Assembly: GCA_026391675.1 (NCBI GenBank)
Contig: JAPLDQ010000004.1
Location: 1-64,000, forward strand
Direction of reading: 5' to 3'
Origin: Bacteroidota bacterium
GTDB lineage: Bacteria; Bacteroidota; Bacteroidia; Bacteroidales; JACABE01
DNA: 64,000 nucleotides
The translations under genes and the position numbers were made by a program. Shown here in pieces: positions 5,751 to 14,711 of the stretch; positions within the stretch are counted from its first letter, which is position 1; each line of letters opens with the position of its first letter. The notes below the pieces were generated by a model that saw only the letters and a program-made list of their open reading frames with translations, was not told the DNA's origin and made no database searches.

Positions 5751-7865
5751 TTACTTCAGCCCTCTTTTCTTCAGCAGTGGTTCCAGACTCGGTTCCTGTC
5801 CGCGGAACTTCTTGTACTGTACCATGCCTTCGTCTTCACCTACATTCTGTAAACAATAATTACGGAATTTAGCTGCCAGTTCTTTATTGTAGATGTCTCC
5901 TGAAGATTTGAATGCATTGAATGCATCAGCATCCAGAACAGCAGCCCACAGATAAACATAATAACCTGCCCAGTAGCCGCCATCCCATATATGTGAGAAG
6001 TAGGTAGAGCGGTAACGTGGAATAAATTCAGGTATGATACCGATCTTAGCCAGGTATTGTTTTTCGAATTCCTGTACGTTGATGTCTTTTGCATCCGTAA
6101 CGGTATGGAAAGCCATATCCAGCATTGAAGCAGCAATATATTCACCGGTTTCGAAGCCCTGGTTGAACTGACCGCTTTTCTGTATTTTTTCTATCAAAGC
6201 TTCAGGAATAACTTCGCCTGTTTTGTAATGTTTGGCATAAAAACGCAATACTTCAGGTTCTCCGGCCCAGTTTTCCATCACCTGTGAAGGCATTTCAACA
6301 TAATCCTGAGGAACATTGCCTGCTGTACGGTTGTATTTTCCTTCGCTGAACAAGGCATGCAAACCATGACCGAATTCGTGGAAGAGGGTAGTAGTTTCGT
6401 CCCAGTTCAATAAGGCAGGTATATCACCGTTGGGTTTGGTGAAATTACAGCAAATGGAAACGATAGGATCCACTTTTTTGCCATTTTCCCAACCGGCACT
6501 CTGGAAACTGGTACACCATGCACCACCTTTTTTAGAATCGCGGGGGTAATAATCAAAATAGATGATACCTAAATGTTTGCCGTCAGCTTCTTTTACTTCA
6601 AAGGTTTCAACACCTTCAAAATAAACAGGAAGTTTGGTATTCTTTTCGAAAGTGATGCCATAGAGTTTATTGGCAACATGGAACATGCCGTCCCTTACAT
6701 TGGAAAGGCTGAAATAAGGTTTCATCACACTTTCTTCCATATCATATTTGGCCTTGCGTACTTTTTCAGCATAATACCACCAATCCCACGACTGCAGTTT
6801 GAATTTACCGCCTTCTTTGTCGATGATTTTCTGCATTTCCTTTACTTCATCCTTGGCTTTCAGTAAGGTGGCTTTCCACAGATTGCCCAGAAATGCGTCA
6901 ACAGCTTCCGGAGTTTTGGCCATATTATTATCAATTACATAAGCAGCAAAGTTTTTGAAGCCCAGTAACTGAGCTTTCTGCAGGCGGAGTTTTACCAGTT
7001 TTTTGATGATTTCGTTGTTGTCAGCTTTATTGCCGTTATTGCAGCGCATAAACCAGCCGCGATAGATTTTTTCGCGTAAATCGCGTTTGTCTGAATATTG
7101 CAGGAAAGGAATCCAGCTTGATTTAGCCATGGTAAACAACCATTTGCCATCCATCTTGGCTTCTTTGGCAGCAGTTGCAGCAGCATCAATACTGCTTTGC
7201 GGCAAACCGGCAAGGTCTTCTTTTTTATCGATTACCAGTTTGAAATCCTTGTTTTCGGCCAACAGGTTATTGGAGAAATTCAGTTGTTCAACGGTAAGTT
7301 CAGCATTGATTTTCTTCAGTTCTTCCTGTTTGTCTTTGGGCAGGTTGGCGCCATTGCGTTCAAAATCCTTGTAGTATTTTTCAACCACCCTGATTTGCTG
7401 AGGATCCAGGTTCATGGATGTACGTTTGTCGTAAATGGTTTTGATACGTTTGAACAATTTCTCGTTCATGCCGATTTCGTCGCCGTGTTTGGACAATATC
7501 GGGCTGATTTCCATTTCAATGGCCTGCATTCTTTCATTCTTGTTGGTTCCGGTAAGGTTGAAGAATACATTGCTCACCTTGGTAAGCAGTTTACCTGATT
7601 TGTCCAGTTTTAAAATGGTGTTTTCAAATGTAGGTTCAGCAGGATTATTAACGATGGAATCGATTTCGGCATTATGTTGTTTCATCCCTTCCATAAAGGC
7701 AGGCATATAATGCGAGGTGTCGATTTTGTCAAAAGGAGGTACCTGAAAAGGCGTAGTGTATTCCGTTAAAAAGGGGTTGTCGCTCAATGCGCTCTTTTTA
7801 TTGGTTTTACATGCAGCAAACAATACGATAATTGTAGCCATAATTAAATAGGTTTTGTTTTTCAT
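5751..7865 (-). CDS. M3 family zinc metallopeptidase (peptidyl-dipeptidase Dcp-like lipoprotein)
   Basis: 704-aa oligopeptidase of the M3A family. The zinc motif HEFGH is at residues 496-500 within TTLFHEFGHGLHALF; the third ligand is expected in the following helix around E524. Length matches peptidyl-dipeptidase Dcp or oligopeptidase A. The N-terminus is a lipoprotein signal with lipobox LFAAC (Cys19), so the enzyme is probably anchored in the periplasm or at the outer membrane rather than cytoplasmic. It likely trims short peptides. It stands alone; a TAGTTTTG -7-like box on the minus strand lies at 7917-7910, 45 bases upstream. The stop is followed at once by AGGCAGAAGG-type repeat units. 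Confidence 0.95.
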   Translation of the reverse strand: MKNKTYLIMATIIVLFAACKTNKKSALSDNPFLTEYTTPFQVPPFDKIDTSHYMPAFMEGMKQHNAEIDSIVNNPAEPTFENTILKLDKSGKLLTKVSNVFFNLTGTNKNERMQAIEMEISPILSKHGDEIGMNEKLFKRIKTIYDKRTSMNLDPQQIRVVEKYYKDFERNGANLPKDKQEELKKINAELTVEQLNFSNNLLAENKDFKLVIDKKEDLAGLPQSSIDAAATAAKEAKMDGKWLFTMAKSSWIPFLQYSDKRDLREKIYRGWFMRCNNGNKADNNEIIKKLVKLRLQKAQLLGFKNFAAYVIDNNMAKTPEAVDAFLGNLWKATLLKAKDEVKEMQKIIDKEGGKFKLQSWDWWYYAEKVRKAKYDMEESVMKPYFSLSNVRDGMFHVANKLYGITFEKNTKLPVYFEGVETFEVKEADGKHLGIIYFDYYPRDSKKGGAWCTSFQSAGWENGKKVDPIVSICCNFTKPNGDIPALLNWDETTTLFHEFGHGLHALFSEGKYNRTAGNVPQDYVEMPSQVMENWAGEPEVLRFYAKHYKTGEVIPEALIEKIQKSGQFNQGFETGEYIAASMLDMAFHTVTDAKDINVQEFEKQYLAKIGIIPEFIPRYRSTYFSHIWDGGYWAGYYVYLWAAVLDADAFNAFKSSGDIYNKELAAKFRNYCLQNVGEDEGMVQYKKFRGQEPSLEPLLKKRGLK

Positions 7866-8110
7866 GTGTTTAAATTTTGTTTGTTATATTGTTGAAATTA
7901 AGATGTTGTCAAAACTATTAAGCGCTTAAATAATATATTAAATGGTAAAATTAGTAATTTCTGTAAATATTTATGTCTTGTTTATTAAAATAAATGTAAT
8001 TTAGATTATTTATATTTCGTCAGCTAAATTAATTGAAAAAAACAGGCAACTGAATAAGCTGTTAAGTTGTCTGTAAGTTATAATATACTGCTCATATCAC
8101 TCAACAACAA

Positions 8111-10087
8111 ATGAAAAACTTTATCATTTCAGCTTTTATTTGTTTCATTTTTTGTTTAACTTCCTATGCCCAGCTGGAAAGTAATATATGGTATTTTGGT
8201 GCCAATGCAGGTATCAGCTTCAGCACCAGTCCGCCTACAGCTTTAACCAACGGCATGTTGGTCACCGGTGAGGGCTGTGCCACGATATGCAACAGCAATG
8301 GGAATTTACTCTTTTATACAGACGGCATCACGGTTTACAACCATAACCATCAGATCATGGACAATGGTTCGTCATTGCATGGCAATTTTTCAGCAACCCA
8401 ATCAGCGGTGATAGTTCCCAAACCACTTAGCAATACGATATATTATATATTTACTGTTGATGCCCAAAATGTTAATAATTACGGTGTTGAATATTCAGTT
8501 GTTGATATTAGTATGAACGGTGGACTGGGAAAGGTAATCAATAAAAACATCATGCTGTTTCAGCCATCTTCAGAAAAGATATCGGTAGCCCGCCATAGCA
8601 ATAATACTGATTACTGGGTGGTTACCCACGATGGCAGCAGTAATAAATTCTTCAGCTTTCTGGTAACATCATCAGGGGTTAATACAACTGCGGTAGTAAG
8701 TCAGGTCGGTGCTATACAGAATTTGGACCTGACCGTAATAGGTTATCTTAAAATGTCAAATAATAATCAAAAGCTTGCATCAGCCAAAGGAAATGGTAGT
8801 GAATTGGAGTTGTTTGATTTTAATAATTCCACGGGTGTAGTTTCTAATCCCATATTGCTTGGCACCAATGAGGAATTTTATGGTGTTGAGTTTTCTCCCG
8901 ACAACAGTAAATTGTATGCCACGAATTATTTACCACCAAGGATATTGCAGTTTGATCTCATGGCATCTAATATAGCGGCATCAAGAGTCACAGTGGGCAA
9001 CGGGCAAATCGTGGGAGGAGCCTTGCAGGTCGGCCTTGACAATAAGATATATTATGCTGATTTTAATCAGGATTATTTAGGTGTAATCAATAATCCAAAT
9101 TCTTTTAGCTGTAATTTTGTGGCCCAAGGCATTTACCTGGCCGGTAAAAAATCACAGATAGGCTTACCGAATATCATCCCATCCCTCATTATTCCGAATA
9201 ATAATCTGAATGCTGTTTTTTCAATCTCAGATACAGTGATTTGTGCAGGCAGCTATGTGAGTTTTACCAATAATACCCTACCACCTTATACCTCACAAGC
9301 TTGGTTTATTGATGGTTTAAAAATTGATACCAATGTTAATTCAGGCTATGTGTTTAATAATCCGGGTAATCATTTCATCAGCCTAATAGTAAATACCAAT
9401 GCAATAAGTGATACAGCAATTTTAAATATTCAGGTTTTACCAACGGTTTATAATACAATACACAAAGCTATTTGTGAAGGAGATAGTATTGCTGTCGGTA
9501 ACCATTATTATTCCCAAAGTGGCAGTTTTAATGATACACTAACTTCAATAAGCAGCTGCGATAGTATTTTAACAGTGGTTTTAAGTATATCACCAAATCC
9601 TGTGATTAATCTGGGTAATGATCTGAGTATTTGCTTAGGAGATTTGATAGTGTTAAATGCAACTTATCCGAACGCAACTTATCTTTGGCAGGATAATTCA
9701 GTAAATCCGACATATATTGTTACAGAACAAGGACTCTTTTGGGTAATAGCAAGTATCGACAGTTGCAGCAGTATGGATAGTATTCGTGTCGTTACCGAAG
9801 ATTGTGAAATCATACTCGAACTGCCCAACTTTTTCTCTCCCAATAATGATGCCATAAATGATGTATTCATGCCATCAAAAATAAAAGGCATACAATCTTT
9901 GAATACATTGATTTATAACCGTTGGGGCAACTTAATTTATTCTTCTGACGAATTAAAAATAAACTGGTGCGGAACTACAAATAATGGAGGAAAGGTTGCT
10001 GATGGGGTTTATTATTGGATTATCACTTATGTTGACAGAAACGGGAAAAAATCAGGGAAAAACGGTTCTGTAACAATACTTAGATAG
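8111..10087 (+). CDS. Secreted protein with PKD-like region and T9SS type B sorting domain
   Basis: 658 aa. Signal peptide MKNFIISAFICFIFCLTSYA-Q. Residues about 20-350 form repeated beta blades (LLFYTDGITVYN, YWVVTHDGSSN, GVEFSPDNSKLYATNY), a WD40-like or SMP-30-like propeller reading. Residues about 365-450 look like a PKD/Ig domain, followed by another beta-rich module. The last 85 residues (FFSPNNDAINDVFMP ... YNRWGNLIYSS ... DGVYYWIITY) are the gliding-motility-type CHU_C domain, the T9SS type B signal. It should be exported across the outer membrane and released or attached. Ligand or enzymatic function cannot be told. It converges with folP, the stops lying 2 nt apart. Confidence 0.9.
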   Translation: MKNFIISAFICFIFCLTSYAQLESNIWYFGANAGISFSTSPPTALTNGMLVTGEGCATICNSNGNLLFYTDGITVYNHNHQIMDNGSSLHGNFSATQSAVIVPKPLSNTIYYIFTVDAQNVNNYGVEYSVVDISMNGGLGKVINKNIMLFQPSSEKISVARHSNNTDYWVVTHDGSSNKFFSFLVTSSGVNTTAVVSQVGAIQNLDLTVIGYLKMSNNNQKLASAKGNGSELELFDFNNSTGVVSNPILLGTNEEFYGVEFSPDNSKLYATNYLPPRILQFDLMASNIAASRVTVGNGQIVGGALQVGLDNKIYYADFNQDYLGVINNPNSFSCNFVAQGIYLAGKKSQIGLPNIIPSLIIPNNNLNAVFSISDTVICAGSYVSFTNNTLPPYTSQAWFIDGLKIDTNVNSGYVFNNPGNHFISLIVNTNAISDTAILNIQVLPTVYNTIHKAICEGDSIAVGNHYYSQSGSFNDTLTSISSCDSILTVVLSISPNPVINLGNDLSICLGDLIVLNATYPNATYLWQDNSVNPTYIVTEQGLFWVIASIDSCSSMDSIRVVTEDCEIILELPNFFSPNNDAINDVFMPSKIKGIQSLNTLIYNRWGNLIYSSDELKINWCGTTNNGGKVADGVYYWIITYVDRNGKKSGKNGSVTILR

Positions 10088-10089
10088 GA

Positions 10090-10965
10090 TTATTTAGCCA
10101 GCATTGAAGTTATTTTAATGGCTTCTACCGCCTCCTTCACGTCGTGCACTCTCAAAATATTGGCCCCTTTTAGCAGGGCAATGGTATTTAAAACCGTTGT
10201 ACCGTTCAATGCATCTTCAGGCTTGCACTTCAATACCTTGTTGATCATGGATTTTCTTGAAAAACCAACTAAAACCGGCAACTCAAGCATGCTGAAAACT
10301 TCCAGTTTCTGCAGCAGTTCATAATTATGTTCTGTAGTTTTACCGAAACCGAAACCGGGGTCTATGATGATGTCATTCACACCCAGCGCTCTCAGCTGAT
10401 TTACTTTCTCAGAAAAATACAGCATCACTTCCTGCATCAGATTATTATAAACAGGATTCTGCTGCATGTTCTCCGGTCGGCCCTTAATGTGCATCAAAAC
10501 ATAAGGCACTTTAAGGCGGGCAATGGTGGTAAACATCCCGGGGTCAAATTCACCGCCTGAGATGTCATTGATGATGCCGGCACCATTATCCACGGCCATT
10601 TCGGCTACGCTGGCATGGTAAGTATCCACAGAAATGATGGCTTCAGGAAATTCATTGCGGATGGCCGTAATCACAGGCAACAGCTTAACGGCTTCTTCGG
10701 TAGCGCTCATGAGCTGTGCACCCGGACGGGTGGAAGAGGCACCGATGTCGATAATGGCTGCACCTTCGTCCAGCATTTTTGCGCAGTGTTTCAATGCGGC
10801 AGTTACTGTAACATGCTGACCGCCATCGTAAAAGCTGTCATCGGTAATGTTCAGTATGCCCATTACCATAGGCTGACTTAAATTTATCAGTTTGCCCTTA
10901 GAATTTATACTTTGATTTGATGAAAAAATTGTATTTTTATCACTTGAAATTTTCGTATTCAACAC
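10090..10965 (-). CDS. folP: Dihydropteroate synthase
   Basis: Condenses 6-hydroxymethyl-dihydropterin pyrophosphate with p-aminobenzoate in folate synthesis. MVMGILNITDDSFYDGG (33-49) is the first pterin/phosphate loop, DIGASSTRPGA the second, and DPGFGFGKTTEHN the third; SVDTYHA and GFSRKSM also match. The 291-aa length is usual. The start is not ATG: GTG at 10965-10963 followed by TTG; the first internal ATG (residue 33) would remove the first beta strand, so a GTG or TTG start is likely. It is divergent from the Nmad1 gene with only 44 bases between. Confidence 0.96.
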   Translation of the reverse strand: MLNTKISSDKNTIFSSNQSINSKGKLINLSQPMVMGILNITDDSFYDGGQHVTVTAALKHCAKMLDEGAAIIDIGASSTRPGAQLMSATEEAVKLLPVITAIRNEFPEAIISVDTYHASVAEMAVDNGAGIINDISGGEFDPGMFTTIARLKVPYVLMHIKGRPENMQQNPVYNNLMQEVMLYFSEKVNQLRALGVNDIIIDPGFGFGKTTEHNYELLQKLEVFSMLELPVLVGFSRKSMINKVLKCKPEDALNGTTVLNTIALLKGANILRVHDVKEAVEAIKITSMLAK

Positions 10966-11009
10966 AGTTAATTTTTAATTGAAATTCGTTGCTAAAATAC
11001 TAATAATTA

Positions 11010-11546
11010 ATGAACAGAACATCACAGGAATTTGAAGTTGTTATAAAAAAATGCCGCGAAGTTTTCGAGGCAAAGATGAAGGACTATGGCAGTGCATGGC
11101 GTATTTTAAGAACGCCCTCCCTCACCGACCAAATTTATATCAAGGCCAGCCGCATCAGAAGTATCGATGATAAAGGCGCACAAAAGGTAGATGAAGGCAT
11201 AGTGCCGGAATTTATCGGCATGGTAAATTATTCCGTTATTGCCCTCATTCAGCTGGAGATGGGCACTGAACAAAACCTCGATTTATCGGTTGATGAAGCT
11301 ATGAAATATTTTGATACCTATATTTATACGGCCAAGGCACTGATGGAAGATAAGAACCACGATTACGGCGAAGCCTGGCGCAATATGCGTATCAGCTCGC
11401 TGACCGATATTATCTTAATGAAATTATTGCGGATAAAACAGATTGAAGACAACAAAGGCATGACTTTTGTGTCGGAAGGTGTGGATGCCAATTATATGGA
11501 TATTATTAATTATGCGGTTTTCGCACTTATTAAGCTCGGAAATTAG
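11010..11546 (+). CDS. DUF1599 / Nmad1 family protein, internally duplicated
   Basis: 178 aa, cytoplasmic. Two tandem copies of one module are plain by eye: KDYGSAWR (24-31) ... SLTD ... SRIRSIDD ... EGIVPEFIGMVNYSVIALIQL, and HDYGEAWR (117-124) ... SLTD ... LRIKQIED ... EGVDANYMDIINYAVFALIKL. This is the DUF1599 fold, also named nucleotide modification associated domain 1 and related to MazG-like all-alpha NTP pyrophosphatases; a nucleotide-related role is family-level inference. In Bacteroidota this gene commonly sits between folP and a BT_3928-like DoxX gene, as here. The TAG stop opens an array of TTATTAGG/TTATTAAG units. Confidence 0.9.
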   Translation: MNRTSQEFEVVIKKCREVFEAKMKDYGSAWRILRTPSLTDQIYIKASRIRSIDDKGAQKVDEGIVPEFIGMVNYSVIALIQLEMGTEQNLDLSVDEAMKYFDTYIYTAKALMEDKNHDYGEAWRNMRISSLTDIILMKLLRIKQIEDNKGMTFVSEGVDANYMDIINYAVFALIKLGN

Positions 11547-11748
11547 TTATTAGGTTATTAAGTTATTAAGTTAATGAAGCTAAAGAATAAGTTATTAGGT
11601 TATTAAGTTAATGAGGCCTCAACGTAATTTAACTTGTACAACTCATAATTTATTTTTTATAACCAATAACCCAATAACCCAATAACTCAATAACTCGATA
11701 ACTCAATAACCCAATAACTTAATAACTTAATAACCAATAACTAACAAA
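11547..11748. repeat. Inverted pair of 8-bp arrays between Nmad1 and DoxX genes
   Basis: From the Nmad1 stop the + strand reads GTTATTAGGTTATTAAG repeats (11547-11612). Approaching the DoxX start it reads the complement, AATAACCCAATAACTCAATA and so on (11660-11740), about nine 8-bp units. The two halves could pair into a long imperfect hairpin in the transcript or in single-stranded DNA. Confidence 0.9.
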
Positions 11749-12873
11749 ATGAAGACATTATCAACCATCAGCCGAATATTGGTAGGTCTGGTATTTATTT
11801 TTTCCGGCTTCGTTAAGGGTGTTGACCCGCTGGGAACAGCCTACCGCATTGTTGATTATTTTGAAGCCTATCATATCACCTGGGCCAATCCCTTATCGCT
11901 TTACCTTTCGGTATTGCTGTGTACCCTGGAGTTCACGCTCGGTGTGCTCCTCATAATGAATGTGAAGATGAAACTCACTTCATGGCTCACCTTATTGCTG
12001 ATGATCTATTTTACCATCGTCACCTTTTTTGATGCCCTATACAGTCCGGTGCCGGATTGTGGTTGCTTTGGCGATGCCGTTAAACTGACCAACTGGCAGA
12101 CATTTTACAAGAATATCGTCCTTATGGTTTTTGTTATCCTTATTTTTAAGGACAGAAAACGGATGTCAGCATTCTGGTCTGCAAAGAAGGAAGCACTCGT
12201 TATACTCGCTGTTGTTGTTTTATTTGGCGGCTTCAGCATATACAATTACAGAAACCTGCCCCTTATCAATTTCCGTCCGTGGAAAGTCGGCAATAAAATG
12301 ATGTCTGATAATCCCCAACCATCCAAATTCTACCTGACCTATAAGAACAAAAAAACAGGCGAAAGCAAGGAATATCTTTCCAATCAGTTGCCATGGCAGG
12401 ATACCGTTTGGGCTGCCAACTGGGTATTTGTTAGCACCCGCGAAGAAAATCCAAACAAATCTAAACTAGGCTCCTTTGCCATTATCGATTCTGCCGGTAC
12501 TGATTATACAGACCATTTTGTTCGGAATACAGAATTTCAGTTTTTTGTTGCTTCCTATGATTTAAACACAGCCAATAAGGAAGCATTTGAAAAGATAAAG
12601 GCATTTTACGAAAAAGCCAAAGCTAAAAATGTTTCCGTCATTGTATTAACAGGCTCTTCTCCTCAGGATATTGCAAAGTTCAAAAAGGAAATGGATACAA
12701 AGGAAATGGAATTTTACCTGGCAGACGATATTTCGTTAAAAGCCATGATACGTTCCAATCCGGGACTGATGCTGCTTAAAAAGGCAGTTGTGTTGGGTCA
12801 GTGGCACTGGCGTAATTTCCCTGAATATGATGAAAACAATTGGAATACGCTGGCAAAAAAATACATTAAATAA
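11749..12873 (+). CDS. BT_3928-like protein: DoxX/MauE membrane domain plus thioredoxin-like tail
   Basis: 374 aa. The N-terminal half has five hydrophobic segments (about 9-23, 48-70, 78-98, 121-133, 149-161) with the DoxX/MauE features FSGFVKGVDPLGTAYR and DCGCFGDA (103-110). The C-terminal half (about 200-374) looks like a thioredoxin fold without a CxxC: FFVASYDLNTANKEAFEKI, VSVIVLTGSSPQDIAKFK, GLMLLKKAVVLGQWHWRN. An envelope redox or electron-transfer-coupled role is a family-level guess only. The usual neighbour triosephosphate isomerase is missing here; MoxR follows 55 nt downstream. Confidence 0.85.
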   Translation: MKTLSTISRILVGLVFIFSGFVKGVDPLGTAYRIVDYFEAYHITWANPLSLYLSVLLCTLEFTLGVLLIMNVKMKLTSWLTLLLMIYFTIVTFFDALYSPVPDCGCFGDAVKLTNWQTFYKNIVLMVFVILIFKDRKRMSAFWSAKKEALVILAVVVLFGGFSIYNYRNLPLINFRPWKVGNKMMSDNPQPSKFYLTYKNKKTGESKEYLSNQLPWQDTVWAANWVFVSTREENPNKSKLGSFAIIDSAGTDYTDHFVRNTEFQFFVASYDLNTANKEAFEKIKAFYEKAKAKNVSVIVLTGSSPQDIAKFKKEMDTKEMEFYLADDISLKAMIRSNPGLMLLKKAVVLGQWHWRNFPEYDENNWNTLAKKYIK

Positions 12874-12928
12874 CAAAAATCAATTTCAATCGTTACTAAC
12901 TATTAAAAAACAGAATTAAAAACTCACT

Positions 12929-13891
12929 ATGAATTATAACTCAGACGTAGAAGCACTGGATGCATTTGTTGAAAAATACAAAACACTTAAGCATGAAATT
13001 TCAAAAGTCATTGTCGGACAGGATGATGTAGTAAAAAATATATTAATTTCCATATTCAGCCGCGGCCATTGTTTACTGGTTGGTGTTCCCGGTCTGGCAA
13101 AAACCTTAATGGTAAATACCGTTTCACAGGTGCTGGGTCTTACCTATAGCCGTATACAGTTTACTCCCGACCTTATGCCTTCTGACATTGTCGGAACAGA
13201 GATACTGGACGAAAACCGCAAATTCAAATTCATCAAAGGACCTGTTTTTGCCAATATCATCCTGGCAGACGAAATCAACCGTACACCGCCCAAAACCCAG
13301 TCGGCCTTACTGGAAGCCATGCAGGAAAAAGCGGTGACAGTTGCAGGAAATTCATACAAAATAGGGGAGCCCTTTTTTGTTCTTGCCACTCAGAATCCGA
13401 TAGAGCAGGAAGGTACCTATCCTTTGCCCGAAGCCCAGCTCGACCGTTTTATGTTCAATGTATGGCTCGATTATCCTTCGTTTGAAGAAGAGATAAATAT
13501 TGTAAAGAGCACTACCATAGATAAAGAAGCCAGCCTTAAGGTTATTTTAACGGCAGAAGAAATTTTATTTTTCCAGCATCTTATCCGCAAGATTCCGGTA
13601 ACGGATAATGTATATAATTATGCGGTTAAGCTGGTAGCACAAACCCGTCCGAATACTCCGGAAGCCCATGACATGGTCAATAATTATCTTTCATGGGGAG
13701 CAGGCCCGAGGGCTTCGCAGTATTTAATCATAGGTGCAAAAACACACGCAGCCATTATGGGTAAATACGCCCCGGATATCGAAGATGTAAAGGCTGTTGC
13801 CGCCAACATCCTCCGTCACCGTATCGTTAAAAACTACAAAGCCGAAGCCGAAGGGATTAGTATTGAGGATATACTTGGGAAAATCTTGTAA
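12929..13891 (+). CDS. MoxR-family AAA+ ATPase
   Basis: 320 aa. Walker A GVPGLAKT (52-59), Walker B IILADEINR (110-118), sensor-type ATQNP, and the MoxR signature RTPPKTQSALLEAMQE. MoxR ATPases act as chaperones for assembly or insertion of metal cofactors, usually with VWA-domain and DUF58 proteins encoded downstream. Here those partners are absent: the gene is followed by 820 bases of repeats. Cytoplasmic. Stop TAA falls in a TTAGTTATTTAG array. Two good ATG choices do not exist; the one taken gives the usual N-terminus before KVIVGQDDVVKN. Confidence 0.95.
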   Translation: MNYNSDVEALDAFVEKYKTLKHEISKVIVGQDDVVKNILISIFSRGHCLLVGVPGLAKTLMVNTVSQVLGLTYSRIQFTPDLMPSDIVGTEILDENRKFKFIKGPVFANIILADEINRTPPKTQSALLEAMQEKAVTVAGNSYKIGEPFFVLATQNPIEQEGTYPLPEAQLDRFMFNVWLDYPSFEEEINIVKSTTIDKEASLKVILTAEEILFFQHLIRKIPVTDNVYNYAVKLVAQTRPNTPEAHDMVNNYLSWGAGPRASQYLIIGAKTHAAIMGKYAPDIEDVKAVAANILRHRIVKNYKAEAEGISIEDILGKIL

Positions 13892-14711
13892 TTAGTTATT
13901 TAGTTATAATTAGGAAACTGGAATTAGGAATTAGGAAAAAGTAAGCAGTAACCAGAGGTACATCTCATGATTTTTAAATTTTCTTAGTGTAACTTAGTGC
14001 TCTTGTTGCCTTAGTGGTGAGAAGAAAAGTGCCTTGAGTACTTAGAGTTGAAACCAGACCTGAAATATCAGCGTTAATCAGTTAAATCTGTGTTATACTG
14101 CGTGCTATTTTTTAAAATTGAGATGCTTCTCTCGCCAGAGTCGAGATCAGCATGACAAGAAATGAATAACAGTCCAATTTTGCTCCTTTGTTGTTCCAAA
14201 CGATAGGATTTAGGAATCAGAAAACAGAAATTAGGTTATTGAGTTATTAATGTAATTCAATCTGAACAACTTATTGCAAATTACTAATTGCTCATTGCTA
14301 ATAACCCAATATGTAGGAAAAACACCTTAAACGAAACTGCTAAATTATAATTTAAAACGGAATCTTAAAATTAACAGGACGCACCAATGGTGCTTGGCTT
14401 TGTAGCATAATATTTATTATTAACAGTATGCTACTACGTAGCAAAAGGACAGACTTTTAATAGAGCAAAGTATATCCTGTCAATATTGCTATTTACTTAA
14501 AATAAGTTTAAAAATCATGATCATAAATCGCTCGTAAATTGAAACCAATACTAGTTTGAGTTATAAGAGAATGCTTAAGTCCGTAGGACTTTACTGTTAA
14601 TAACAATCAACAATATCAACAATTAAGCTGCAGCGCAGCGTACTGTCTTATTACTGTTATATTAAAACAGTCAAAGCTATTCAGACATTTCTAATCTTAT
14701 ATTTCACATTG
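13892..14711. repeat. Gene-free repeat mosaic between MoxR and porin
   Basis: 820 bases. TTAGTTA and GGAATTAGG arrays at 13892-13938, a CTTAGTG phrase at 13984-14016, GATGCTTCTC-type phrase at 14121-14157, GCTCATTGC units near 14285, then hairpins GCACCAATGGTGC (14381-14393), TGCTACTACGTAGCA (14430-14444), and a perfect AAGTCC-GTA-GGACTT (14577-14591), and a palindromic GCTGCAGCGCAGC near 14627. No gene, RNA or promoter recognised. Confidence 0.75.

Noticed and set aside
6573-7710. Several plus-strand frames opposite the M3 peptidase
   Set aside because: Shadows of the peptidase codons; the minus-strand protein has intact HEFGH and a lipobox.
14620-14645. GCTGCAGCGCAGC palindrome as an operator
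   Set aside because: Lies in a repeat region between convergent gene ends, not near a promoter.
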